NCBI GenBank assembly: GCA_014155875.1
Contig: JACEFZ010003403.1
Coordinates: 124,001 to 188,000, forward strand
Length of the DNA: 64,000 nt
Reading direction: 5' to 3'
From: Cepaea nemoralis
Lineage: Eukaryota; Mollusca; Gastropoda; Stylommatophora; Helicidae
Below are positions 11,183-21,935 of the stretch, piece by piece. The notes beneath the pieces were generated by a model. The model worked only from the letters and a program-made list of their open reading frames with translations. It was not told the origin of the DNA and made no database searches. Positions within the stretch are counted from its first letter, which is position 1, and every line of letters starts with the position of its first letter. The position numbers were made by a program, and so were the translations under genes.

Positions 11183-12058
11183 ATGCCACGCAATCACGCA
11201 AAATGGAATATGTCGACTACTGCTAATCGTTATGGTGCTCGCCCTGCTTTGGACCCCCAGGCAGGTGCAGTGCCGGGCCCTATGTCTCGAAAGTGTCCAA
11301 CCCCAACTACTGGAGGTCCTTCTCAGATGTCCTGTGGAGCCAGGGGACATGAGAATAGGATGACTGGCCTTACCAAACGAAGACTTAAAATAATGCACTG
11401 GAATGCGGAGGGAGTCAGCAACAAAAAAATAGAATTAGAAAAAATCTTGGACCAAGAAAAAGTAAGCATATGTTGCTTGCAAGAAACTCACCTCAATGAA
11501 AATATAGCCTTCAAAATCAGAGGCTACCAGTGTGACCGATCTGACCGAAAGGACAGGCGAAAAGGTGGGATACTGACCCTTGTAAGAAATAACATCATGG
11601 CTTCCCAAATCAAAGTCTACATGGAAGGGGCTGAGTATCAGACACTTAAACTTAAGACAGGTAATACAGATCTACATCTGATCAATTACTACTGTCCAAG
11701 TGACCGCCCACAGGCACTGGACACACTACCACTAAAAGAAAAAATGATTGTGTGTGGCGATTTCAACAGCCACTCGCAGAGCTGGGGCTATGATCACATG
11801 GACCAGAGAGGAGAGAGACTGGAAGACTGGCAGGATGAGAATAGATTCATGTTGATTAACAAGCCGTCCGACCTACATACTTTCTACTCAAGATCATGGC
11901 ACTCTACAACTACACCTGACCTGGCTTTTCATTCACCAGACCTGGAGTGGAACATTACACGAATTGTTGGGAAACAACTTGGTGGCAGTGACCATCGGCC
12001 AGTCTTTCTAACCATAGAAAATGAGCTTGTAAGTGAAAGCAGCACCCTCTCGAGGTGA
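11183..12058 (+). pseudogene. LINE copy A, endonuclease part
   Basis: A 291-residue frame: ~70 residues of Pro/Gly-rich leader, then an AP-endonuclease domain with MHWNAEGV, CCLQETHLNE, VCGDFNSHSQSW and GGSDHRPVF, so all active-site blocks are present. It ends at a TGA at 12056. Copy B reads TGG-type coding at the same place and continues, so the stop is a copy-specific lesion. The enzyme nicks target DNA to prime reverse transcription. Confidence 0.85.
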
Positions 12059-12239
12059 AAATACAAGAAAGCAGACTGGGCAATGTACAAGCATCGCATC
12101 AGCATATTGGTTAGAAACCTGAACACTGAGAAAGACATACATAAAGTAGTTGAAGAGTTTGGGAAATGCATACTACAGGCAGCGCGAGAAACAGTACCAA
12201 GAGGAGCCCGTAAACAATATAAACCCTACTGGAGTAGTG

Positions 12240-14012
12240 AATCTGGAACAGTTGCATAATGATGTTGAAGTGTGTAGAAAGCAAGCAGAGGCCACACCCA
12301 GCCAAGAGCACCACAATAAATTCCAGCATGCAAAAGCCACATTTCAAAGGGCCAAGCTGCAGGCTAGACGGAAAAGCTGGCAGGAGAAAACGGAGTCTCT
12401 GAACTTTGAAAGAGACACAAGGAAATTGTGGAAGCTAATAAAACAGCTTAATGACGAGGGCACAGGGAGAAACTCAAAAATTGCGCTACATAAAGATGGA
12501 AAAATCTTAACAAGAAAGCAAGCAGCTGACCATTTTGCAGACTCATTCGCACAAGATAGCAATATCAAAATTAGTCCAGAGAAACAACGAGAGATTCGAG
12601 AGAAACGACAACATACAGGACAGAAGGAAATAGTACATGAGGTTCTGGAGGCACCCATCACAATCAGCGAACTGGAGCTAGCCATATCAAAACTGAAAAT
12701 GAGAAAGTCACCAGGAGCTGATGGTATCTCCAATGAAATGATCAGGAACCTAGGAACAGAGGCCAAAACAAAGCTGTTGCAGATCTTCAATAACAGCTGG
12801 ACCTTAGGCAGTGTTCCACAAGCCTGGAGAGAAGCAATCATGATACCCCTCCTAAAATCAGGGAAAGATGGTTCCATTGCCTCTAGCTACAGACCAATTA
12901 GCCTCACCAGCTGTCTCTGCAAAACACTGGAGCGCATCATCAATCACAGACTGCAGTGGTACATTGAAAGTAAAAACATCCTTGTGCCACAGCAGGCTGG
13001 CTTTAGGCAGTGCTACTCTACGGAAGATCAGACAACCTACCTCTCTCAAGAAATTGAGGATGCATTCCAAGAGAAGAAGCTGGTGCTTGCGGCATGGATA
13101 GATCTGAAGAAAGCCTTTGACAAAGTCTGGAAAGAAGGTCTGATGAAGAAACTGAGAAACTGCAAAGTCAATGGAAGAATGTACAAATGGGTGAAAGCAT
13201 ACTTGCACAACAGAAGAGCCCGAGTACAGATAGACGGACTCAAGAGCAAGAAAGTACTACTGCGTCACGGTGTCCCCCAAGGCGGAGTCTTGTCCCCCAC
13301 ACTTTTTCTAATCTTCATCAATGATCTTGTTGCTCACCTACCGCATGGAATTAAAGCGGCAATGTACGCCGATGACCTGGTTCTATGGAGCACAAATGAA
13401 TATGCATCAGTGGCCACCAGATTGCTACAAAGAGCTGTAGATACATTTGCTGCATGGGCAAATAGATGGTGTGTCAGCATAAACACTGACAAGTGCAGCA
13501 CCACCCTATTTACCCTCTCTCCAAAACAAAAGGCAGGGATCATCCAGATAAATGGAACACCCCTAAGAGAAGATAAAGAACCAACATACCTTGGAGTAAC
13601 ATTTGATGGCAAGCTGACATGGAGAAAGCACATCAACAAAGCAGTAGCAAAAGCCAGAAGGAAAATAGCCATCCTGAGAAAGCTAAGTGGAACCACATGG
13701 GGAGCCAGTACGAAAATACTTAGCAAAGTTTACCAACAGAGCATACGACCACACCTGGAATATGGGTCAACTGCGTGGTGTTCAGCATCAAAAACCACAC
13801 TACAAGAGCTGGACAAGGTGCAAAATCAAGCACTTAGAGTCACCACAGGAGGGATGAGATCAACCCCTATAGTGGAAATGGAGAAGATGGGGAGGACACA
13901 GGCACTGAGTGAGCGCAGAGATACGAAAACGCTAATACAAGCAGAAAAGTTCCTCAGCTTGCCAGGCCACCCTATGAAGAACAGATTTGAAAACCTAGCT
14001 ATGGGCGGTTGA
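12240..14012 (+). pseudogene. LINE copy A, reverse transcriptase part
   Basis: The frame is open from before 12150, but true coding joins it near 12240, where a shift relative to copy B occurs. Visible RT blocks: KSPGADGISNEM, SYRPISLTS, AAWIDLKKAFDKVW (first catalytic Asp), HGVPQGGVLSPTLF, AAMYADDLVLW (catalytic YADD) and YLGVTFDGKLTW. It ends in LAMGG-stop at 14012 because one G of a G-run present in copy B is missing. The frame continues 4 bases upstream of that stop as the RNase H part. Confidence 0.85.
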
Positions 14013-15130
14013 AAAGAAGTAGTTTTATCCACCAGGCCAAACGACTCTGCAGAGAAACCACTGATCTGCCCACAGTTGGTATCCCCCTAACAACTATTCC
14101 AGAGCGAACTCCATGGAAAGATGAGCATAGACTATCGTTACAAATCCAGACAAAAGTGAGAGGAATATTTGACAAGGAAGAACAGAACAGTGTGCAGCGC
14201 AGAACAGCCACTCTCAGCTTCCTTGATGAAGAATACCCACAGGATCTCTGGATCCGAGTCTACACAGATGGGTCAGCACAAAATGCTGTTCGAAATGGAG
14301 GAGCGGGAGTGTACATAGAATACCCAAATAATACTAGGGACACAGCCAGAGTACCGACAGGAAAGTACTGCCATAACTATGATGCCGAAATTGAGGCAAT
14401 CAAGATAGCAACAGAGAAATTACTAAATAACAGCAATGGTACACAACCTGTGGTGCTACTAACAGATGCAAAATCAGTACTCGAGGCGCTCCTCTCTGGG
14501 AAATTGCCAGTACTAAGGACACTACTTTCTGAACTTAGCAGTCAGCATAAAGTCACCATACAGTGGATACCATCCCACTGTGGAGTACCCGGAAACGACA
14601 GAGCTGATCAATTGGCTAAGGAAGGAGCCAAAGAAGAACAGCCTGATGTGCCCGTTACATACCACCAAAAGAAAAGAATGATCAAATCAGTCAGAAAGCC
14701 ACCAAAACCTGCTCAAGATGACTACCACGTTATGGACAGACCAGAACAAGTCATTATTCTGCGCCTCAGAACAGGACACAATAGATTACGCAACCACATA
14801 TATACAAAATTCAAGATTGGTGAAACAGCCATGTGCACATGTGGATTGGCGTCGCAGACAGCAGAGCACATACTCCAAGACTGCCCAAAATATAACATAT
14901 CTAGGCAAACCTTCTGGCCTAGAGAGACGACAGTGGAAGATAAACTCTATGGACCACTGTGTGAACTGAAAAAAAAAAACAGTTCAATTCATGCAAGAGA
15001 CGACATTGCAGATATAGACATATTTCAAGCGAACGAAAGAAGAAGAAGAAGAAATCGGAGTTTTCCATCTCCTAGATTGACCACTGTAATAGCTAAAGGG
15101 CCCAATCTACCCTGGGGCAAGAGGTTCTAG
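14009..15130 (+). pseudogene. LINE copy A, RNase H and C-terminal zinc-knuckle part
   Basis: RNase H residues are visible: VYTDGSAQ (D), YDAEIEAI (E), LLTDAKSV (D) and PSHCGVPGNDRADQLAKEGA (H...D). A cysteine/histidine cluster CTCGLASQTAEHILQDC near the C-terminus resembles the zinc-knuckle tail of I/jockey-type LINEs. An A-run of 11 near 14970-14980 (7 in copy B) shifts the end of the frame, so the last ~50 residues read through the element's tail and into flanking DNA and are not native. Confidence 0.85.
15053..15064 (+). repeat. Target-site duplication, right (LINE copy A)
   Basis: AATCGGAGTTTT, identical to 10825-10836. Confidence 0.9.
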
Positions 15131-15132
15131 AG

Positions 15133-15342
15133 CAGGGGTGGCCAACCTTTTTAGCAGGCGGGCCAAATTTTAGAAATAATATTTCATGCCGGGCCACTCA
15201 CCTAATTTAAAAAAAAAAAAATTAAATTAAGCAAGCAAGCGTGCTACAGCCTCGACCACATCGTCGCTTTCCACTCCGCGGGCCGTAACATGACTCCCGG
15301 CGGGCCGCATGCGGCCCGCGGGCCTCGTGTTGGCCACCCCTG
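15133..15342. mobile_element. hAT-type MITE, 210 bp
   Basis: Terminal inverted repeats CAGGGGTGGCCAAC / GTTGGCCACCCCTG are flanked by an exact 8-bp duplication TTCTAGAG (15125-15132 and 15343-15350). Eight-bp duplications with a central TA and CAGGGGTGGCCAAC-type ends are characteristic of hAT elements. The interior is short, GC-rich at the right (GCGGGCCGCATGCGGCCCGC palindrome) and has no coding capacity. Confidence 0.9.
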
Positions 15343-15350
15343 TTCTAGAG

Positions 15351-16640
15351 CCTCATTTCTGGCGAACATAGTAGATATATGTATACGGGAACAAAAGCAA
15401 TGTCACACAATATCTATCAAATAGTACATAATACATAGTTAAAAGTCACTACTCAACACTGTGATAGTGCCTGAAGAAAGCCCAGATGGCAACGTTAGTG
15501 TCGCTTTTCTCTTCCAATGGCCGCCACAAACTATTCCCAAGTTACATATCTACCTCCAATGACATACATGGAACGCACTTCTGCTGCCAGAGCTCCTATT
15601 GGTAAAAACCCATCTCCACAAATGCCGTAATCCATTCACTTCACACCACCGTGTCGTGTCGGCGATCTCCTAAATAGCCGAAGTTAGTCTTCTGAGACGA
15701 GGTCAGAAAAAGTCGCCTGGAAGTTCCATGTGACTGTGAGACACCAGCTGACACATCACTTTCTGTACTTTTGTTGTCTTCAGTTCTATTAACAACTGCA
15801 TGAGCTCCTCCATGGTCATTAGCCTACACCTCACAAACGTGGAGTGAGTAATCATACCACCCATGCATCATGGGAATATAATAGACATCCGAACGTATCT
15901 TTGGGTCTGTGTACACCTCCAGAATTGTATCATCAGCACTGAAGGTAGATTTCATCGCTCCTGGAGTCACCATCCACAGCTATTGGGGCACGACAGCATG
16001 TTGAGATGTAATCTGATATCTGTGCTATAAGCTGCTGTAAGGCTACATATCCAACTCCAACGACATACATAGAACGCACTTCAGCTGCCAGAACTCATTC
16101 AATGGTGAAACTGTCAATGTATGATGCCACTGTGTTGGCATCCACAACAGATGTTTCCTGCTTTACCCCGTGCTACTATGAAGCGCACAAAAGTACTTAA
16201 GTGTTGCAGATGCAACCTAAACCATATTGTCCTGTGTGGAGTGACAGCCTCAGTGTAAGAGAAGTATTCTGTAAATCATCAGACAAGTGGCATCATTCTC
16301 ATCTGCCAAGAAATCAGGACCGCTTTCGTCCAGTCCGTGAACGCCACATTCACAGACTGATAACCAAGACCAAATCAACCCGGCTCACATGGTACACCAG
16401 AAGGGCAGCTTCCATTCTCATGATTACAGATGCCATTTTTAACAATGGCATTGTAATTTCTAACATACACCTACACCTTTGTCCAAACTATTCATTGTTA
16501 CTATCTTGGCGTGTTGCTGTCGGAAACAACTCTCACGGGTAGATAGATAGTCGAGCACCAAACAAGGCAGTGAAGACATTAGTAATCTGGTTAACTTCAT
16601 ATGTTGAGCTCTGTAGTACCGAGACAACAACATGACAATG
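15351..16640 (-). pseudogene. Decayed host-like coding stretch with VWA- and EGF-like pieces
   Basis: Minus-strand reading near 16100-16050 gives AAEVRSMYVVGVGYVALQQL, which resembles the last strand/helix of a von Willebrand A domain. A second, diverged copy (AAEVRSMYVIGGRYV) lies near 15600-15545. Near 16440-16380 the minus strand reads CNHENGSCPSGVPCEPG followed by a stop, an EGF-like cysteine pattern. Stops and frame changes interrupt everything. These look like relics or small exons of an extracellular VWA/EGF gene. I cannot define splice sites, and the call rests on short motifs. Confidence 0.3.
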
Positions 16641-16886
16641 CTTGGATAATCACATTAGCAGATCCTGTTGTGTTGTAGAGTCATTTTATTGCCTGCATCA
16701 TATGATTATATCCTCTCTGTCCGTCTTCAATGTCCAAGTTATATGTACACCTATAGCGGGCTCATTAGTCCTTTTGTTTCTATGCACCTGTATGGCCGCC
16801 GTAATAGATATAGAGAGTGCTATCAGAAATGGTTTCCAGAACACGATACAGAAAGCTAAGATGACACGATCACAAACGCCATACGG

Positions 16887-17792
16887 CATGAACTATAATC
16901 CATCCATCATGTGCCATGCCGGTAAGCGTGGGCGGTCATGTTCTGCCATCTCACTCGATCACCAGAGTCGTGGATCAGCTCCGTGTTTCTGTCTCGACCA
17001 TGCCACAAGGCCAAGCCATCCAGGTACTTGCTTCTAGGTCTTCCCTTTGGTCTGTTCCCCTCGATCTTACCAGTTGTCACCAAATTCTCCAATCCATTTC
17101 TTCTCATAACATGCCCAAAAAATTTTGACTGTCTACGTCTAATTTCTCTAATCAATTTACGATCTTCATTTGTTTCTTGAAGGACTTGTTCATTGGTCTT
17201 TCTGGCTGTCCATGGTATTCTTTGCATTTTCCTCAGAAACCACATCTCTACAGCCATCAGATGTTTTTCAGCCTGACTGCTCATTGTCCAAGCTTCACAT
17301 CCATATAAAAGTACAGGTTCAATGTAGCATCTCAACACTCTTTTTCTCGTTTCAATTGACATCTTTTTATTGGTCAATATGTTTTTCATCTTGCTAAAGG
17401 CTACTTTTGCCATGGCGATTCTTGTTCTAATCTCTTCAAGGCATCTCCCATCAGATGTTATTACTGTTCCGAGATAATTGTACCTGTTCATTTGTTGAAG
17501 AATATTCCCATTTACTTGTATATTACATTGTGGTATTTCGTCCTTCCTAGTGACGACCATAATCTGTGTCTTTTTACAATTTAATTCTAACCCTAGTTGT
17601 TCACTGTGTGTAACAATCGCATCTACTAAATTTTGCAGGTCCTGTTCATTGTCTGCAATCAAGACTGTATCATCTGCATATCTAATGTTATTGATGCATC
17701 GTCCCCCAATATTGATTCCTTCCATATCTTCAATATTTCTGAAAATACTTTCACTGTACAGGGAAAACAGATCTGGAGACATGAACTATAAT
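16887..17792 (-). mobile_element. 5'-truncated RTE-like LINE with 13-bp duplication
   Basis: The element occupies 16900-17779 between two copies of CATGAACTATAAT (16887-16899 and 17780-17792). It is truncated inside the RT domain. The 3' end has the family's short ATGG-type tail (CCATCCATCATG on plus). The clean duplication and intact frame imply a fairly recent insertion. Confidence 0.9.
16907..17782 (-). CDS. RTE-like LINE RT C-terminal half, intact frame
   Basis: A 291-residue frame starting with MSPDLFSLYSE, the residues that follow the RT motif RRGVRQGCV in longer copies (e.g. 48.1 kb). The catalytic IRYADDTVLIA lies at residues 32-42. The thumb and the family's C-terminal domain follow (MWFLRKMQRIPW, FGHVMRRNGLENLVTTGKIE). 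The start Met uses the CAT shared between the element and the target duplication, so the frame is a truncation product and not a natural gene. It lacks the endonuclease and the first catalytic Asp and cannot be an active enzyme. Confidence 0.85.
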   Translation of the reverse strand: MSPDLFSLYSESIFRNIEDMEGINIGGRCINNIRYADDTVLIADNEQDLQNLVDAIVTHSEQLGLELNCKKTQIMVVTRKDEIPQCNIQVNGNILQQMNRYNYLGTVITSDGRCLEEIRTRIAMAKVAFSKMKNILTNKKMSIETRKRVLRCYIEPVLLYGCEAWTMSSQAEKHLMAVEMWFLRKMQRIPWTARKTNEQVLQETNEDRKLIREIRRRQSKFFGHVMRRNGLENLVTTGKIEGNRPKGRPRSKYLDGLALWHGRDRNTELIHDSGDRVRWQNMTAHAYRHGT

Positions 17793-17879
17793 AAGAAGAC
17801 AGAAAACATAGATAATGTAAGTGGAAATAATTATGGAACACATTTAGTGTTTGGATGTGAGCGGAAGGAATAAACAGGT

Positions 17880-18485
17880 AAAGGACGCGCAACATTTAAA
17901 TTAGAGATAATTATACCAGAGGTTAAATAGGTGTCAACATGAGAAACTAAAGTGAGAAAAATATTAACATTCACAGAAGTAAAGAAATGAGTTATAGATC
18001 ATAAAACACAATAGACAACAGTTGAAAGCTACAGTTAGTCGCATATCCTTTACATGACTTCGCAAAGGATATGCAACTAACTTTCAACAATATGGCAGTT
18101 GGAAGCTATAGGCATACAATAATTCATATGTCACCTAAAATGACACACAGCCGTGAGCTCAAGTACACTTGTTCTTTCAGCAAAGCCCTGTCCTTATTTG
18201 TAGGCGGCAGGTTCAAATCTTGGCATGTCTTTAACTGTTGTAATGTCTAGTGTGTCGTTTGATCACTGCATATGTTCTCGACTTCTATAAGTGTCAATCA
18301 ATACTTGTTAATGTATTACTCATGCTACCACAATGGCCTCGGGGGTTCCCTAACAATTGGTATTTCTGTGTATTACTTATAAAAGACAAAATATATCTAC
18401 ATGTGCCTTTAAGCGGTCGAAATTAAAGGTGTGGGGAGGTGGGATGGGGTGGGAGGGGAGGGGAGGGGTTACAAACGACTAAACA
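17880..18485. other. Spacer with tRNA-like box and hairpin
   Basis: No gene seen. A B-box-like GGTTCAAATCTTGG occurs at about 18210-18223, probably the stub of a SINE head. The G-rich run GGGATGGGGTGGGAGGGGAG is at about 18440. The palindrome at 18.03-18.09 kb is listed separately. Confidence 0.4.
18021..18086. repeat. Palindrome of SINE-A 3' tails
   Basis: GTTAGTCGCATATCCTTT ... AAAGGATATGCAACTAAC, followed outward by GTTGAAAG / CTTTCAAC. The arms are SINE-A 3' termini in tail-to-tail orientation around an 11-nt loop. No SINE body is present. Confidence 0.8.
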
Positions 18486-18690
18486 GTTAGTTTCATGTTC
18501 TTTTACAGGACGCTGCAATTAACCCAACAATTTATTGACTGTGATTTACTAAGAAAATGTATGATTAGAAGTTTGAAATTGCTTTCTGAACAACAACGCT
18601 CAAACCATCGTAATCAACGCAAAGCGATCTGCCCAGAAACCGACCCGGTACATTTGGGAGTTGTAAAACTGCGCCCACTAAACATTAAGT
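18486..18690 (-). mobile_element. SINE family A, diverged
   Basis: Opens with the reverse-complement 3' end (TTTTACAGGACGCTGCAATTA) and keeps the core as TTGCTTTCTGAACAAC, then a degraded head. Strongly diverged. Confidence 0.6.
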
Positions 18691-19689
18691 CACAGACGCC
18701 GACCAAAACGCAATGGCAAATAAAATGTTCTATATTTAAAGAAATAAAAAAAAAAAATGTGACTACACACTGTATTTTGTAACGCCTCGGTGACTATAGT
18801 TAACCCTGATTATTTCGTGACAACACGGCTGTCCAGTGAGCTTAGTTTGCGTGGACAGGCGCCTGATCTGATTGTCTAACCGGTCATTTGTATCCTGCTT
18901 TTCGGTCGATGTGAAAGGCCTGTATTGTCGGTTATAGAAGCGACACTTAATTGCTGCATCTTGAACAAGTGACTTATCTCAAGGTTCTGTCTGTGGCTCT
19001 AGGTAAGTATATCCTTAGCAGTTTATGTTATCCATAATTTATAACTGAAATTGGAGAGCACAATACTAAAGAAACAGAAAAGAGTAGACCAAGTGAGCTT
19101 CATAAAACGGCATGTTCTGTGTTTTTATTTTCTCGTTTCGACCCAGTCTCAAGATATTGCGGTCAACACCAGCATCTTTCAGCTGTATGTTGATTCCTAG
19201 GCTAGATAGACCATTAAATGCAGAATTAATGGAATTAAAGGGAGCAACAACATACAGCTATGGGAAAGATTAAGACGCTTCAGGACTAGCCCAAAGAATG
19301 AAATACTTGTTGATCTCATCTCATCTCATCATGTTCCTCTTGTACCTTGCGGTGTCGAGGTGTTGTTGGTGATAATACAAACAAATTGATTCAATGCTAA
19401 AAAAATATGTTTGGACCAGACATCGTACACAATTAAATGAACAAGTATTATAAGTAAATTTTTACGCTCACTGAGCATTGAAAGTGCAAAAGATTTTTTT
19501 TTAAAAAATGATCCTATTTTGGCGAATATCGCCATTCTGTCCAAGTGGAAGGTCACATTTGGCCTTATATAATGCTTTAGCACTGAATCGGCTAACAGAA
19601 GAGTAAAAAGTTAGTACTACCAAAAAAAATGTCAGTGTTTTTGGCGACCAAAATGCAAACTAAGAATTATATGGTCATTATACCAGCCG

Positions 19690-19990
19690 CCATTACTTTC
19701 TCTCCACATTTGGTACCCGAGAAAGGTTTTGGTCGGAAAGAAATGCACACCTGTTAACACTGGGCATCAAACCTAGGACCACTGTTGGTTGGAGATGGCA
19801 ATAACCACTGCTCCTTTCGTTGACATATCGGTATTAAAATTGTTTCCTGCCTGCCTGCCAACACGGTGGTGTGTTCGAACCATGGTTGAGACAATTTATT
19901 TTAAAAACTGACCTGAGCTACCAGGTCGACCCATCCTAAAACAGATACTATGAAATGTCCTTGAAAGTAAGAGGGTGAGGGATGGGGCGA
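19690..19990. mobile_element. Two SINE family D remnants
   Basis: About 19690-19830 is antisense (AGGACCACTG head remains). About 19855-19975 is in sense, with B-box-like TGTTCGAACCATGG and the CAGGTCGACCCATCCTAAAA core. Boundaries are approximate. Confidence 0.45.
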
Positions 19991-20394
19991 CATGATGTTG
20001 GCATCAATCATCTAATGTTGATTTGTCTATAATAATTTATACAACACTTGAAGGGTGTATAGTATTTTTGTTTAAACAGTCCTTTACTAATTAACTACAC
20101 GCTAAGTAGGCTAGATATTGAAGAAAATTGTGGTCCTGTGGTAGATATTATCGTCGAGGTGTAAGCTTGTCCTTCATATATTCTAGGTCGGTAGGGTGAT
20201 CTGTTCTATTTCACGTCTCTTTCTTTCCAGAAAACTACAAAATTTGTTGCACATTTATTTAGGCTGACCAGACCCCTAGAGCCATATTGTGCGGACAATA
20301 CTGCCACTTCTGAAGATTTAAGGCGGGTCAGTATCTTGGTTAAGAAGATAGGAGCATAATAACCACGTAGTGGCCTTTGGAACAACAAGACTAG

Positions 20395-20753
20395 TGTGTG
20401 TACTGCAGTGTTACAAAAGTGTAATGTTAGCCGCTGAATGTTAGTAAACTAAGTAAAGGCCCATTATCCACGCTGTGCTTGATATGTGTTCACAACACAA
20501 CGGCAGGAGTGGGAACACATCTATAGACAATAGTCATGTATGTGTACTTCAGTGTTACAGAAATATATAGTTACCCATCTATGCTGCTGGCTGTAAATAT
20601 AACTAAAGGGCCAGAGAGGCAGATCAAGAGAAATGATGCTGGATGGATTGGGACGGTAGCATGGAGGGATATAATCAACAGAGTTGATCCAGAAAATCAA
20701 AAGTCCGAGATCTGTGGAAAGTCATGAACGCCTACGCCAGCCGGCATGACACT

Positions 20754-20792
<39 letters not shown>

Positions 20793-20945
20793 GGCCCATT
20801 TCCCACACATTACGGCTGGAGTTGGAACACAATTATAGACAGTAGTGGACATGTATGTTGTGTACTGCAGTGTTACAAAAATGTAAAGTTAGTTACCCAT
20901 CTGTGCTGTTGACTGTAAATAAAAACTAAACACCCATTGTCCCAT
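20395..20945. repeat. ~135-bp degenerate tandem repeat split by a LINE tail
   Basis: The unit contains GTACTGCAGTGTTACAAAA, then TTACCCATCTGTGCTG and GGCCCATTATCCACAC. Copies start near 20400, 20540 and 20855. A LINE 3' end with a (GAT)n tail (about 20608-20790) interrupts the second unit. Confidence 0.65.
20608..20790 (+). mobile_element. LINE 3' end with (GAT)n tail
   Basis: The coding remnant GPERQIKRNDAGWIG...ENQKSEICGKS resembles a LINE C-terminus. It is followed by GCCGGCATGACACTTGATGA and about ten GAT units. Confidence 0.5.
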
Positions 20946-20949
20946 GCTG

Positions 20950-21205
20950 AGACTTACTGAGTATATAGTCCCAGTCCCCCATTTGCATAGACCAATCAAC
21001 ACATGTGTAATATGACCTGTGTCACGAGGGTTGTCTTGACTTCCGTGAACATTTCCTAGTATTTATTTCAGGCTATGTGGAACTGGGAGTTCAAATCAAT
21101 TTACAAGTAATCCTGGCATCGATGTGGTTTCCAATATTTGAACACCAAGCCGAAGTCCAAGCTTGTTAGCACTTAGCTACCTCGGGTTTCTGTTGTTCAA
21201 TGTTG
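20950..21205 (-). mobile_element. SINE family D
   Basis: Contains the antisense core (AACATTTCCTAGTATTTATTTC, then CTATGTGGAACTGG) and the antisense head near 21150-21200. Diverged. Confidence 0.5.
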
Positions 21206-21224
21206 TTAGTTGTATATTCTTTAC

Positions 21225-21450
21225 AGGACGTCGCAGTTAACCTCAGCATTGGCTGTTTATCTCCTAGCAAGTTTACGTTCAGTAGTTTGGCATTACTTTC
21301 AGAACAACCGGTACCCATAACCATTTAAAAAAAACAAACTCAACGCAAGTCGGTCTGCTGCCAAATGGCCAGGAGCTGATTCGAATGCGGTATTTGGGAT
21401 TACGAACTGCGTCCGTAAGACCTTAGCCCGGAGCGGGCGTTAAATGTATT
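21225..21450 (-). mobile_element. SINE family A (cluster copy 1)
   Basis: Reads from TTTACAGGACGTCGCAGTTA through the antisense core to the head GAACTGCGTCCGTAAGACC (antisense A box). Confidence 0.8.
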
Positions 21451-21582
21451 ATAATGCGTTTATCTCAATGTCTGGATAAAACAGACAGTACTTATTGACT
21501 AACGTTTTCATCCAGATTTGATGATGATTTCAGCTGTCGTTTGTAAATTTGAATTATTTTTTTTTTAATGTTGCATTTCCCT

Positions 21583-21810
21583 TGCAGGACGTTGCAGTCA
21601 ACACCAGCATTTTCAGCTGCTGTTGATGTACTAGTCAAATTTTACGTTCAGTAGTTTGCCATTGCTTTCTGAACGACCGGCTCCCAAACCAACACGTTAT
21701 AACACAACGCGACACGGTCTGCTGCACAAATCTGTCGCGGCTGCGTTTCGAACGCCTGGTAAGCGGTTCACGAACCGCGTTCGCAAGCCTTTGGCCACGG
21801 AGACCGGCAA
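21583..21810 (-). mobile_element. SINE family A (cluster copy 2)
   Basis: CAGGACGTTGCAGTCAACAC, then the core GCCATTGCTTTCTGAACGAC, then antisense B box GTTTCGAAC and A box CCTTTGGCCACGG. Well preserved. Confidence 0.85.
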
Positions 21811-21935
21811 AAAATGTGAAAATTTAAAAAAAAATTTGAATACATCATTAAACGTTTATTCACGTTAGTAATTATTGTTCCAAAATTTCCAATATCTTGG
21901 GTTATTAATTACCACCAATAGTGACCACCGCTTTA

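Larger units (their letters stand above)
10837..15052 (+). mobile_element. Full-length LINE copy A (EN-RT-RNase H, GAA tail)
   Basis: About 4.2 kb, starting GGGTTCCAAATG and ending in a (GAA)n tail. It is flanked by a perfect 12-bp duplication, so both ends are real. Copy B (52898-57104, minus) has the same 5' end and tail and is nearly identical by eye. There is a ~345-bp 5' leader and no room for a separate ORF1, so the element codes one protein with endonuclease, RT and RNase H. It landed in the 5' region of the older minus-strand LINE. Coding breaks: nonsense at about 12056, a shift near 12240, a G deletion at about 14004 and an A-run length change near 14980. Confidence 0.92.

Noticed and set aside
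14000..14015. Overlap of the RT and RNase H frames in LINE copy A as a programmed -1/+1 frameshift site
   Set aside because: Copy B is uninterrupted at the same place because its G-run is one base longer, so the overlap is a simple deletion.
16907..17782. Intact 291-residue frame as a domesticated host gene
   Set aside because: Exact 13-bp duplications around it, truncation at the start and an element tail show a recent LINE insertion.
20756..20790. (GAT)n/(ATG)n runs as a CRISPR-like or regulatory array
   Set aside because: They are the simple-repeat tails of LINE copies and recur at 37.3, 39.4 and 40.15 kb next to LINE 3' ends.
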